This document shows, in pieces, positions 31,613 to 38,462 of a stretch of DNA of 38,462 nucleotides. Every line of letters begins with the position of its first letter. The stretch's first letter is position 1. The stretch comes from Acidobacteriota bacterium (GTDB taxonomy: Bacteria; Acidobacteriota; Polarisedimenticolia; SMYD01): positions 1 through 38,462 of the forward strand of contig SMYD01000121.1 in the NCBI GenBank assembly GCA_004356015.1, given 5' to 3'. The notes under the pieces are model-generated. The model ran no database searches and was not told where the DNA came from. It saw nothing but the letters and a program-made list of their open reading frames with translations. A program made the position numbers and the translations under genes.

Positions 31613-32177
31613 CAGGGACGATGAGCTTGTGCCAACAGTCGGCCGGCTCCCCGCCGTCGCCGTCTTCGGCTCAAGCGATCCCCTTCCGGGAGATGATGCC
31701 TATGAGCAGGCCCGCCACGCCGGTGAGCTTCTCGCCCGGGCCGGCTGGGCCGTTCTCAACGGCGGCTACGGCGGTGTCATGGAAGCGGCCAGCCGTGGCG
31801 CCAGGGAAGCCGGAGGGCACGCCCTGGGTGTCACCGTCGCCGCGTTCAGCGACCGGAGCCAACCCAACCCCTGGCTGTCCACCATCATCCAGGAAGATGA
31901 CCTCTTCACCCGGACCCGTGCCCTGGTGGCTGGCGCCAGCGGCTACCTCATCCTTCCCGGCAAGGCGGGCACCCTGGCCGAACTGACCTCTCTCTGGGCA
32001 ATGCGACGCGCCAGGCTGCTGGGAGACCGTCCCACGGTGCTCTGCGGTGAGCCCTGGCCGGACCTCCTGCAGACTCTCGCCGACGCCGGCATTCTGGATC
32101 CTGATACCCTTGGCGCGACGTGGCACGCGACCGATGTGGATGAAGCCGTGGGCCTCCTTCTGGAGAAATTGACGTGA
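31584..32177 (+). CDS. LOG family protein (lysine-decarboxylase-like, SLOG fold)
   Basis: Rossmann-like 197-residue protein of the LOG family; known members hydrolyse nucleoside 5'-monophosphates (phosphoribohydrolase). It has VAVFGSSDP near 25-33, NGGYGGVMEAASRGAREAGG and a modified phosphate-binding PGKAGTLAELTSLW, where the family usually has PGGxGTxxE. The Lys in place of the second Gly may affect activity. GTG 31584 or ATG 31596 could be the start; both lie in the ccmD tail. The stop overlaps lepB (GTGA). It is read through from ccm but no functional link is known. Confidence 0.82.
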   Translation: MSGGMARRADRDDELVPTVGRLPAVAVFGSSDPLPGDDAYEQARHAGELLARAGWAVLNGGYGGVMEAASRGAREAGGHALGVTVAAFSDRSQPNPWLSTIIQEDDLFTRTRALVAGASGYLILPGKAGTLAELTSLWAMRRARLLGDRPTVLCGEPWPDLLQTLADAGILDPDTLGATWHATDVDEAVGLLLEKLT

Positions 32178-32830
32178 TTCCGGCCAAAGGGTTCTGGCGT
32201 GAAAACATCGAGACAATCCTGGTCTGCGTCATGTTTGTCCTCTTCGCGCGCACTTTCGTCTTCCAGCAATCCAAGATCCCCACCGGGTCCATGGAAGACA
32301 CCCTGCTTGTGGGCGATTACATCCTCGTCAACCGATTCCAGTACGCCAACACCCTGTTCGACTGGGAGCGCAAGCTGCTGCCCATCCGGGAGGTCCAGAG
32401 GGGTGATGTGGTCGTCTTCAAGTATCCCAGGCAGGTCGAGGTCGACTACATCAAGCGGGTCATCGGCCTGCCAGGGGATGTGGTCGAGGTCCAGGGACAG
32501 ACGGTTCTGGTCAACGGCACGCCCCTGGCGGAGTCGTACACCGTCTTCAAGGGCGGCATGCCCGGGCATTACGGGCCGGTGAGAGTCCCCAGCGGCCACT
32601 ATTTCATGATGGGTGACAACAGAGATCGCAGCGCCGACTCACGTATCTGGGGCTGGGTGCCGGAAGCCAATCTCCAGGGCCGCGCCATCATCATCTGGTG
32701 GTCTTATGAAGAGGATCGGGATGACTACAAGCGCACCCACTTCCTGGAACGGGTGCGATCCATCGCTTCCAAGGCCCTCAACATCTTCACGCGCACTCGC
32801 TGGCGCCGCACATTCAACTTGATTCATTAA
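32174..32830 (+). CDS. lepB: Signal peptidase I
   Basis: Membrane serine protease that removes signal peptides from exported proteins. The 218-residue protein has one N-terminal membrane helix (about 10-30), the catalytic Ser39 in IPTGSMEDTL, Lys94 of the dyad in YIKRVIGLPGD and box E GDNRDRSADSR near 150. A short basic C-terminal tail follows (TRTRWRRTFN). The GTG 32174 start overlaps the LOG stop. This places a general secretion enzyme in the tail of the ccm operon. Confidence 0.95.
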   Translation: MIPAKGFWRENIETILVCVMFVLFARTFVFQQSKIPTGSMEDTLLVGDYILVNRFQYANTLFDWERKLLPIREVQRGDVVVFKYPRQVEVDYIKRVIGLPGDVVEVQGQTVLVNGTPLAESYTVFKGGMPGHYGPVRVPSGHYFMMGDNRDRSADSRIWGWVPEANLQGRAIIIWWSYEEDRDDYKRTHFLERVRSIASKALNIFTRTRWRRTFNLIH

Positions 32831-32840
32831 GGAGACCGGG

Positions 32841-33206
32841 ATGGATCTGCACGAACTTGAGCACAAGACAGTCAACGATCTGCGTGAGATGGCCGGAAAA
32901 TACGAGGACATCGAGGGAGCCACCGGCCTGAAGAAAGAACAGCTTCTGGAACTCCTGTGCGAAAAGCTGGGGATCGATCGCCAGACCCATGTCCCTGAGG
33001 GCATCGGCCGCAGGAAAATCAAGGCGGACATCCGGGACCTGCGCCGTAAGCGGGATGAGGCTCTTGAGAAGCACGATAGCGTGGCTCTGGCTGCGGTGCG
33101 TGGCGCCATCAAGTCCAGGAAGCGCCACCTGCGCCGTCAGATCTCAGCCGCCTTGCGGAAGGCCGCGGCCAAGCCTCAGGCCGTCAAGGAAGCTCCGGCT
33201 TCCTGA
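32841..33206 (+). CDS. Rho N-terminal domain-like protein
   Basis: A 121-residue protein whose first ~45 residues resemble the SAP-like Rho_N motif (LHELEHKTVNDLREMAGKYEDIEGATGLKKEQLLELL written across two helices), known in Rho factor and short stand-alone proteins that bind nucleic acid. The rest is basic and helical (RRKIKADIRDLRRKRDEALEKH, then SRKRHLRRQISAALRKAAAK). A DNA- or RNA-binding role is inferred. ATG 32841 is preceded by GGAG (32831-32834). Its end overlaps mnmA convergently by 31 bp. Confidence 0.8.
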   Translation: MDLHELEHKTVNDLREMAGKYEDIEGATGLKKEQLLELLCEKLGIDRQTHVPEGIGRRKIKADIRDLRRKRDEALEKHDSVALAAVRGAIKSRKRHLRRQISAALRKAAAKPQAVKEAPAS

Positions 33207-34342
33207 GTGGTGCTGTCCAGCCACGTTCCATCGCAGATGGCCGTCTCAATGACGGCTCCGCCCAGGACCATCTGGTCGCCGTAAAATACCGCCGCCTGCC
33301 CCGCCGCCGGCGCCAGCACCGGCCGGTCGAAACGCACCCGCGCCCGCCCTTGGGACAGCATGCTGACCGTGGCCGGGACCGGTTCCTGTCGATGCCGCAC
33401 CTGGACGTGGCATTCCAGAGTGTGTGACGGCGCGGCGCACGAAACCCAGTTCACCGCCTCGGTTTCCAGCTGGTGGCAGAAGGCCGCCTCCCGGGGGCCC
33501 ACCACCACGCGGCGCAGATCCGGCTGCAGGGCGACAACGTAGGCTTTCTCCCCGCCGCCAAGTCCAAGGCCGCGCCGCTGCCCTACGGTGAACCCGGACA
33601 ACCCGTCGTGGCGCCCCAGGACCTGGCCGCTGCGATCCACGATCTCCCCTCCCGCTTCGGTGTCCGCAGCCATGCGGCGGACAAAACCGCGATAATCGCC
33701 GTCGGGAACGAAACAGATATCCTGGCTCTCCGCCTTGTCGGCATTGGGAAGGCCGTGGGTCCTGGCCAGACGGCGCACCTCTTCCTTGGTCATCTCTCCC
33801 ACCGGAAAAAGGACCTGTTCCATCATCTTCTGGGTCATGCCGAACAGGAAATAGCTCTGGTCCTTGTCCCGATCCAGGCCCCGCGCCAGGGTTCGGCGTC
33901 CGCTGCCCGGCTCCCGGCCCAGGCGTGCATAATGCCCCGTGGCCAGCCGTGTTGCCCCCAGCCCAAGGGCACGCCTCAGAAGATGATCGAATTTGACCCG
34001 GCTGTTGCATGCGGTGCAGGGGATGGGCGTGCGCCCGGCCCTGTAGGACGCCACGAAGGGATCGACCACCATCCGCCGGAACTCCGGCTCCATGTCCAGA
34101 ACATAGAACGGGATGCCCAGGGTGCGGGCGGCGAGACGAGCCACGTCGGTGTCCTCTCCTCCGCAGCAGCGGCCCTTCCGGCCACCGGCCACGGGCAGAC
34201 GGTTCAGCCCGCCAGGGATGAGTTCATCCGTCGGGGCGAAAAGCCGCATGGTCAGCCCGAAGGCGGCCCCCTCCGACTCCTGAATGAGAGCCGCGGCAAC
34301 CGAGGAATCGACACCTCCCGAGAGTGCAACCGCCGTTCTCAT
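33176..34342 (-). CDS. mnmA: tRNA-specific 2-thiouridylase MnmA
   Basis: Thiolates U34 of Glu, Gln and Lys tRNAs. The 388 residues include the PP-loop SGGVDSSVA (8-16), the active-site Cys112 in CTACNSRVKFDH, DRDKDQSYFLFGMTQ, the partner Cys210 in AESQDICFVPDG and the C-terminal GFTVGQRRGLGLGG beta-barrel domain. Both catalytic cysteines are present. ATG 34342 overlaps the cysteine desulfurase stop (ATGA), pairing sulfur donor and acceptor. Confidence 0.96.
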   Translation of the reverse strand: MRTAVALSGGVDSSVAAALIQESEGAAFGLTMRLFAPTDELIPGGLNRLPVAGGRKGRCCGGEDTDVARLAARTLGIPFYVLDMEPEFRRMVVDPFVASYRAGRTPIPCTACNSRVKFDHLLRRALGLGATRLATGHYARLGREPGSGRRTLARGLDRDKDQSYFLFGMTQKMMEQVLFPVGEMTKEEVRRLARTHGLPNADKAESQDICFVPDGDYRGFVRRMAADTEAGGEIVDRSGQVLGRHDGLSGFTVGQRRGLGLGGGEKAYVVALQPDLRRVVVGPREAAFCHQLETEAVNWVSCAAPSHTLECHVQVRHRQEPVPATVSMLSQGRARVRFDRPVLAPAAGQAAVFYGDQMVLGGAVIETAICDGTWLDSTTQEAGASLTA

Positions 34343-35499
34343 GAAACACCGCTTGCAGCACCATACCGGCGCAGACGTCCGAGTACCGTCACCAGCACCT
34401 CCCTCACATGGTCCATCTCGGCCCGGGTTGTCCCGGACCCCAGGCTCAGGCGCACCAGACCCCGCGCCCGATCCCGATCATAGCCCATGGCCAGGAGGCT
34501 CTCCGATGGCCGGGCGGAACCGGTGGAGCAGGCGGAACCCGAGGAGACGGCCACTCCCACCATGTCCAGGGCGGCGACCACATCCTCACCCGGAACGCCC
34601 TCGACCAGGAAAGCGCAGGTGTTGGGAAGACGTGCCATCTCGCGCCCCAGAATCTCGATTCCTTCCGCCTCATGGAGCAGTTCTTCCTCGAACTCGTCTC
34701 GCAACCTGCCCATCCGTTCCCGTGGCTCAGACCCCTGACCGGCAAGGTGGGCGGCGGCCGCACCCATGGCGGCGATCAGCGCCAGGGGGGGGGTTCCCCC
34801 CCGCCGGCGCCGTTCCTGCTCTCCCCCGCCGAGGAACGGCACCATGGGCCGGTCGGCCGCAGCCACAACGGCCCCGGCCCCGGGCAAACCGCCGATCTTA
34901 TGGGCCGAGAGCAAGCCCAGAACATGCTCTCCCCGGGGGAGGATCGAATGCAGGCGTCCCGGTGCCTGCACGGCGTCCACAACCAGCGGGATTCCGTGCG
35001 CCCCCAGGGCGTCAGCCACGGCCTGAACAGGCTGCACCAGACCTGTCTCATTGTGGGCGCGGATCAGAGCCGCCACCGCGGTGTCACCGGCGAGACAGGC
35101 ACTGATGAACCTCTGGGCGTCCATCACCCCATCCCGGCCCGGAGGAACTTCCACCGGCCTGAATCCTCGTTCCGCCAGGCCCGCAACCGCGGCGCGCACA
35201 GCCGCGTGCTCCAGACCCGAAAAGACAATCTGCTCTCCCGTTCCCGCCAGGGCCGCTCCATGGAGCGCCGCGTGGGCTGCTTCCGTGCCCCCGGAGGTGA
35301 AGAAGATGCTGGTCACCGGCACCCGGGCCAGCCGGGCGACCTGTTCCCGGGCCGTATCCAGGAAAGCCCTGGCCTGACGGCCTTCCAGGTGGGCACTCGC
35401 CGGATTGGCCCAGCCAGTGGCGAGAACCTGCCGGAGAAGGGCGCGAGCCTCAGGCAGGGGCGGCGAGGTGGCGTTGTGATCGAGATAGATCCTGCGCAT
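34339..35499 (-). CDS. Cysteine desulfurase (NifS/IscS family)
   Basis: PLP enzyme that takes sulfur from cysteine as a protein persulfide. The 386-residue product has YLDHNATSPP at the start, TSGGTEAAHAAL, the PLP lysine Lys201 in SAHKIGG, the conserved RxGT segment (about 233-236) and the active Cys324 in SSGSACSTGSARPS. Co-translation with mnmA suggests that it feeds 2-thiouridine synthesis; an Fe-S role cannot be excluded since no iscU lies nearby. The RxGT codons contain a G9-TT-C7 run (34785-34802). ATG 35499; the ileS promoter lies just upstream on the other strand. Confidence 0.94.
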   Translation of the reverse strand: MRRIYLDHNATSPPLPEARALLRQVLATGWANPASAHLEGRQARAFLDTAREQVARLARVPVTSIFFTSGGTEAAHAALHGAALAGTGEQIVFSGLEHAAVRAAVAGLAERGFRPVEVPPGRDGVMDAQRFISACLAGDTAVAALIRAHNETGLVQPVQAVADALGAHGIPLVVDAVQAPGRLHSILPRGEHVLGLLSAHKIGGLPGAGAVVAAADRPMVPFLGGGEQERRRRGGTPPLALIAAMGAAAAHLAGQGSEPRERMGRLRDEFEEELLHEAEGIEILGREMARLPNTCAFLVEGVPGEDVVAALDMVGVAVSSGSACSTGSARPSESLLAMGYDRDRARGLVRLSLGSGTTRAEMDHVREVLVTVLGRLRRYGAASGVS

Positions 35500-35527
35500 G
35501 GTGCGAACCTAGCAGACTGGGGTGACG

Positions 35528-35557
35528 TTGACTTGCCTTTTTTCCCGGTGCTAGATT
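35528..35557 (+). promoter_or_regulatory. Sigma-70-type promoter of ileS
   Basis: TTGACT (35528-35533), 18-bp spacer and TAGATT (35552-35557) give a start near 35564 and a ~59-nt leader to the TTG at 35623. No T-box specifier or antiterminator is visible in that leader. GGAAGG (35608-35613) serves as the ribosome-binding site. Confidence 0.6.
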
Positions 35558-35622
35558 AAGTCTCTCATATCAGGTCATGTGGCTCATTTCCCGCCAAGGA
35601 CTCCAGCGGAAGGTCGTATCCC

Positions 35623-38462
35623 TTGCCTCCCATCCTGAACTTGAAAAAAACAATCAACCTGCCGCGCACCGACTTCCCCATGCGTGCCGGCCTGCCCAGA
35701 AATGAGCCGCGCTGGTTGAGCTTCTGGGAGGAGATGGATCTGTACGGGGAGTTGCGGCGCCTGCGCGCCGGAGCCCCCCGGTTCATTCTCCATGATGGTC
35801 CGCCCTATGCCAACGGCAACATCCATCTGGGCCAGGCCCTGAACAAGATCCTCAAGGACATCCTGGTCAAATCCCAGAGTCTCATGGGGCGGGACGCTCC
35901 TTTCATTCCCGGCTGGGACTGCCATGGGCTGCCCATTGAGAACCGGGTCGAGCGGGAACGGAAGCGGCAGCAGGCCGATCTGACCCCTCTTGAAATCCGC
36001 AGCCGGTGCCGGCGCTACGCCGAACAGTTCATCAAGGTGCAGCGAGAGGAATTCAAGCGGCTGGGTATCCTCTGGGACTGGCGCGTCGACAAGGCTGAAG
36101 AGGAGGCCGGGGAGGCCAATCGCACGGCCATCTATCGCACCATTGACCACGAGTATGAAGCCGCTGTCATTCGCGAGCTGGCGCGCTTCTTCGCCGCCGG
36201 CAGCATCTATCACGGCAGGAAGCCGGTGCACTGGTGCACCTCCTGCCGCACAGCCCTGGCCGAGGCGGAAGTCGAGTACGCCGAGCGTACCGACCCCAGC
36301 GTCTACGTGGCCTTCCCACTGGAGAATCTCGACCGTCGCCTGCCGGCCCTGGCGGGCATCAAGGTCGAGGCTGTGATCTGGACCACGACGCCCTGGACCC
36401 TGCCCGCCAACCGTGCCCTCTGCCTCCATCCGGACATTGTCTACGCCGTGGCACGCACAGGCGGCCGGCACTTCCTGGTTGCCCGCGATCTTCTGACGGA
36501 AACGGCGAAGAAGTGCGGCTGGCAGGATGTGGAGACCGTGGCCACCGTCACAGGCCGCGAACTGGTGGGAGAAGGGGATGGCTGGTGCGGGCGGGCGGAC
36601 CCACCCCTGGTGGCCCATTCGCCCTACCAGGAGGCCACCCAGGGGCCGGACAGCTTTCTGATCCTGGGCGATCATGTCACCCTGGAACAGGGCACGGGCA
36701 TCGTTCATACAGCCCCGGGGCACGGCGCCGATGACTATTACGTCAGTGCCCGGTATGACATCGCGCCCTGGGTCCCGGTGGACGACGATGGTTGTTTCAT
36801 CGGGGCCATGGTTCCCCCCTACGCCGGCCGGAATGTCTTCGACGCCAATGCCGACATCGTCACGGAACTGCGTGACGCCGGCCTTCTTCTGGCCGTGGAA
36901 GATCACGCCCACGACTATCCCCATTGCTGGCGCTGCCACCATCCCATCGTCTTCCGGGCGACACCTCAATGGTTCATCTCCATGGATCATGATGATCTGC
37001 GGGAGCGCGCCGTGGCCGCGATTCATGCCACAAGCTGGCGCCCATCCTACGGCGAGGATCGCATTGCCACCATGGTCTCCGGCCGTCCCGACTGGTGCAT
37101 TTCCCGTCAACGCACGTGGGGGGTCCCCATCCCCATCCTGGCCTGCAGCGCGTGTTCCAGCCAGGATCACCTGGTCTTTATCAACCAGCCGGAATTCTTC
37201 TCCCACGTTGCCGATCTCTTCGCTCGTGCCGGGTCCGACGCCTGGTTTGGCCGGGCCGGCCCGGGAGATCGAGTGACCGCCTACCCGGACGAAGCCGCCG
37301 CCCTGGCTCGCCTGCTGCCAGCCGGTATCTCCTGCCCGGACTGCGGCCGGCGTGAGAATCTGGCGCGTCGCTTTGAGATCGTCGATGTCTGGTTCGAGTC
37401 CGGCGCGAGCCACTCCGCGGTTCTGTCCCGCCAGGGGCTCTCCTGGCCCGCGGATCTCTATCTGGAAGGCCATGATCAATATCGCGGCTGGTTCCATTCC
37501 TCCCTCCTGGTGGCGGTCAACAGCCATGACGGTCGCGCCCCGTACCGCCGGGTCGTCACCCACGGTTTCACCCTTGACAGCGACGGCCGCAAGATGAGCA
37601 AGTCGCGGGGAAACACGGTCAGCCCCATGGAGATCGTCGCCGACAAGGGTGCGGATATCCTGCGCCTCTGGGCCTCCATGGTGAACTTTCTGGAGGACAT
37701 GTCCTTTTCCCAGGAGAGTCTCTCGCGCCAGAGCGACGCGTATCGCAAGATCCGCAACACCTTCCGCTTTATCCTGGGCAATCTCCATGACTTCGATCCC
37801 GATGCGGACCTCGTGCCCGTGGCCGACATGGATGCGCTGGACCGCCATGTTCTGCAGCGCTTTGACCAGTTGCGAACCCGGGTCCTGCAGGCCTACGAGA
37901 AGACAGAACTCCATGTGGTTGCCCATAGCCTTTACCAGTTCTGCGGCGTGACGCTCTCATCCTTCTACCTGGACATCATCAAGGACCGGCTCTACACGCA
38001 CGCGCCCGCCTCGCCGGCCCGTCGCTCAGCCCAGACGGCACTGTGGCTCATGGGGAGTGGTCTGTGCCGCCTGGTGGCTCCAATTCTTTCGTTCACCGCC
38101 GAGGAAGTCTGGCAGCAGATGCCGCGCAGGGCCGGGCAGAAGAACTCCGTCCACCTGGAGACCTTCCCCGATGCCACAGGAGCGGGCAGCGAGGATGCTT
38201 CGCTCTGGAAAGCCATTCACGACCTGAGGGACAAGGTCTCCCGCCAGCTCGAAGTGGCCCGCTCATCCAAGATCATTCGCTCGGGGCTGGATGCCATGGT
38301 GACCTTTTCATGGGAAGGAAATCTTCCCGGATTCCGGCAGGAATATGGCCTGGAGTGGCCGGAATTCACCACCCGCCTGGGGAACCGGCTGGCCGAGATG
38401 TTCATCGTTTCCCAGGTCGATCTCACCGCCGGCGGGCAGAGCAAGGGTGAGACGGTGATTGA
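35623..38462 (+). CDS. ileS: Isoleucyl-tRNA synthetase (3' end beyond window)
   Basis: Charges tRNA-Ile and edits Val-tRNA-Ile. About 946 codons are in the window, nearly the full usual length. Landmarks: INLPRTDFPMRAGLP, PPYANGNIHLGQALNK (the HIGH box reads HLGQ), GWDCHGLPIE, the CP1 editing domain with WTTTPWTLPANRAL, RPDWCISRQRTWGVPIP, FESGASHS, and KMSKS in RKMSKSRGNTVSP. CPDCG suggests a zinc site near 570. The C-terminal zinc-finger tail is not reached. The start is TTG 35623, with GGAAGG 9 nt upstream; TTG 35641 and ATG 35680 are poorer because the former lacks an SD and the latter loses conserved N-terminal residues. Confidence 0.96.
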   Translation, partial: MPPILNLKKTINLPRTDFPMRAGLPRNEPRWLSFWEEMDLYGELRRLRAGAPRFILHDGPPYANGNIHLGQALNKILKDILVKSQSLMGRDAPFIPGWDCHGLPIENRVERERKRQQADLTPLEIRSRCRRYAEQFIKVQREEFKRLGILWDWRVDKAEEEAGEANRTAIYRTIDHEYEAAVIRELARFFAAGSIYHGRKPVHWCTSCRTALAEAEVEYAERTDPSVYVAFPLENLDRRLPALAGIKVEAVIWTTTPWTLPANRALCLHPDIVYAVARTGGRHFLVARDLLTETAKKCGWQDVETVATVTGRELVGEGDGWCGRADPPLVAHSPYQEATQGPDSFLILGDHVTLEQGTGIVHTAPGHGADDYYVSARYDIAPWVPVDDDGCFIGAMVPPYAGRNVFDANADIVTELRDAGLLLAVEDHAHDYPHCWRCHHPIVFRATPQWFISMDHDDLRERAVAAIHATSWRPSYGEDRIATMVSGRPDWCISRQRTWGVPIPILACSACSSQDHLVFINQPEFFSHVADLFARAGSDAWFGRAGPGDRVTAYPDEAAALARLLPAGISCPDCGRRENLARRFEIVDVWFESGASHSAVLSRQGLSWPADLYLEGHDQYRGWFHSSLLVAVNSHDGRAPYRRVVTHGFTLDSDGRKMSKSRGNTVSPMEIVADKGADILRLWASMVNFLEDMSFSQESLSRQSDAYRKIRNTFRFILGNLHDFDPDADLVPVADMDALDRHVLQRFDQLRTRVLQAYEKTELHVVAHSLYQFCGVTLSSFYLDIIKDRLYTHAPASPARRSAQTALWLMGSGLCRLVAPILSFTAEEVWQQMPRRAGQKNSVHLETFPDATGAGSEDASLWKAIHDLRDKVSRQLEVARSSKIIRSGLDAMVTFSWEGNLPGFRQEYGLEWPEFTTRLGNRLAEMFIVSQVDLTAGGQSKGETVI

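Noticed and set aside
35564-35622. T-box leader for ileS
   Set aside because: The leader is about 59 nt, with no specifier loop, T-box sequence or terminator/antiterminator pair.
35577-35640. Upstream ORF starting at ATG 35577 in the ileS leader
   Set aside because: It has no SD, runs out of frame into ileS, and contains no isoleucine run that would suggest attenuation.
37386-37415. GGTTCGAGTCC, resembling a tRNA T-loop
   Set aside because: It encodes the conserved VWFESGASH segment of IleRS; no tRNA fold surrounds it.
35584-37926. 780-codon open frame on the minus strand opposite ileS
   Set aside because: It is antisense to unmistakable IleRS coding sequence; its length reflects high GC and the residues match no domain.

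Overview
The window is a gene-dense, visibly GC-rich piece of a bacterial chromosome. It holds 32 protein-coding genes I can support, the RNase P RNA gene, several promoters and two terminators. I saw no insertion sequence, phage gene, CRISPR array, rRNA or tRNA. The organism is Gram-negative: it has LPS heptose genes (gmhA, hldE, a GT9 heptosyltransferase) and a periplasmic cytochrome c maturation (Ccm) system. A GWxTD-domain protein, a Cys-type CcmE, a TolB/TPR protein and a PIN-TRAM protein together suggest an uncultured lineage near the FCB group (Krumholzibacteriota, Eisenbacteria, Latescibacterota-like) or a deltaproteobacterial relative. That placement is inference; no rRNA is present to settle it.

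Layout: 113-1834 (+) is a secreted GWxTD protein. 1863-7543 (-) is a tightly coupled run: heptosyltransferase, hldE, gmhA, rnpB, an M20 amidohydrolase and an LD-carboxypeptidase, which links LPS core heptose supply with cell-wall turnover. 7690-18954 (+) runs dnaB, alr, a PIN-TRAM protein, a TolB/TPR protein, a degenerate rhodanese, a large membrane protein of the PTPS-related family, a GT2-methyltransferase fusion, a DUF2064 nucleotidyl/glycosyltransferase-like protein, glpD and a small PspC protein. 18916-23676 (-) holds recG, a HAD hydrolase, an EamA transporter and a UbiA-type prenyltransferase, with a divergent GT2 gene (23731-24438).

24439-24728 has no credible protein gene but is rich in regulatory structure. 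It contains an inverted repeat, an IHF-like site, a consensus sigma-54 promoter and an intrinsic terminator, which together predict an ~85-nt sigma-54-dependent small RNA converging on greA. I consider this the best candidate for something undescribed. greA and a small unknown gene lie on the minus strand (24729-25861), driven by a promoter divergent from the ccm promoter.

26053-31612 (+) is a complete-looking ccm operon in the order E-F-H-I-A-B-C-D, but without CcmG. Its CcmE is a CxxxY type and its CcmH has an unusual CxCxC...CxC pattern. The operon runs on into a LOG-family protein, lepB and a Rho_N-like gene. mnmA and a cysteine desulfurase (-, 33176-35499) form a two-gene tRNA-thiolation unit. 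ileS (+) begins at 35623 behind a sigma-70-type promoter and runs off the window end.

A recurring feature is translational coupling by 4-bp NTGA overlaps: fifteen junctions show it, six of them with TTG starts.
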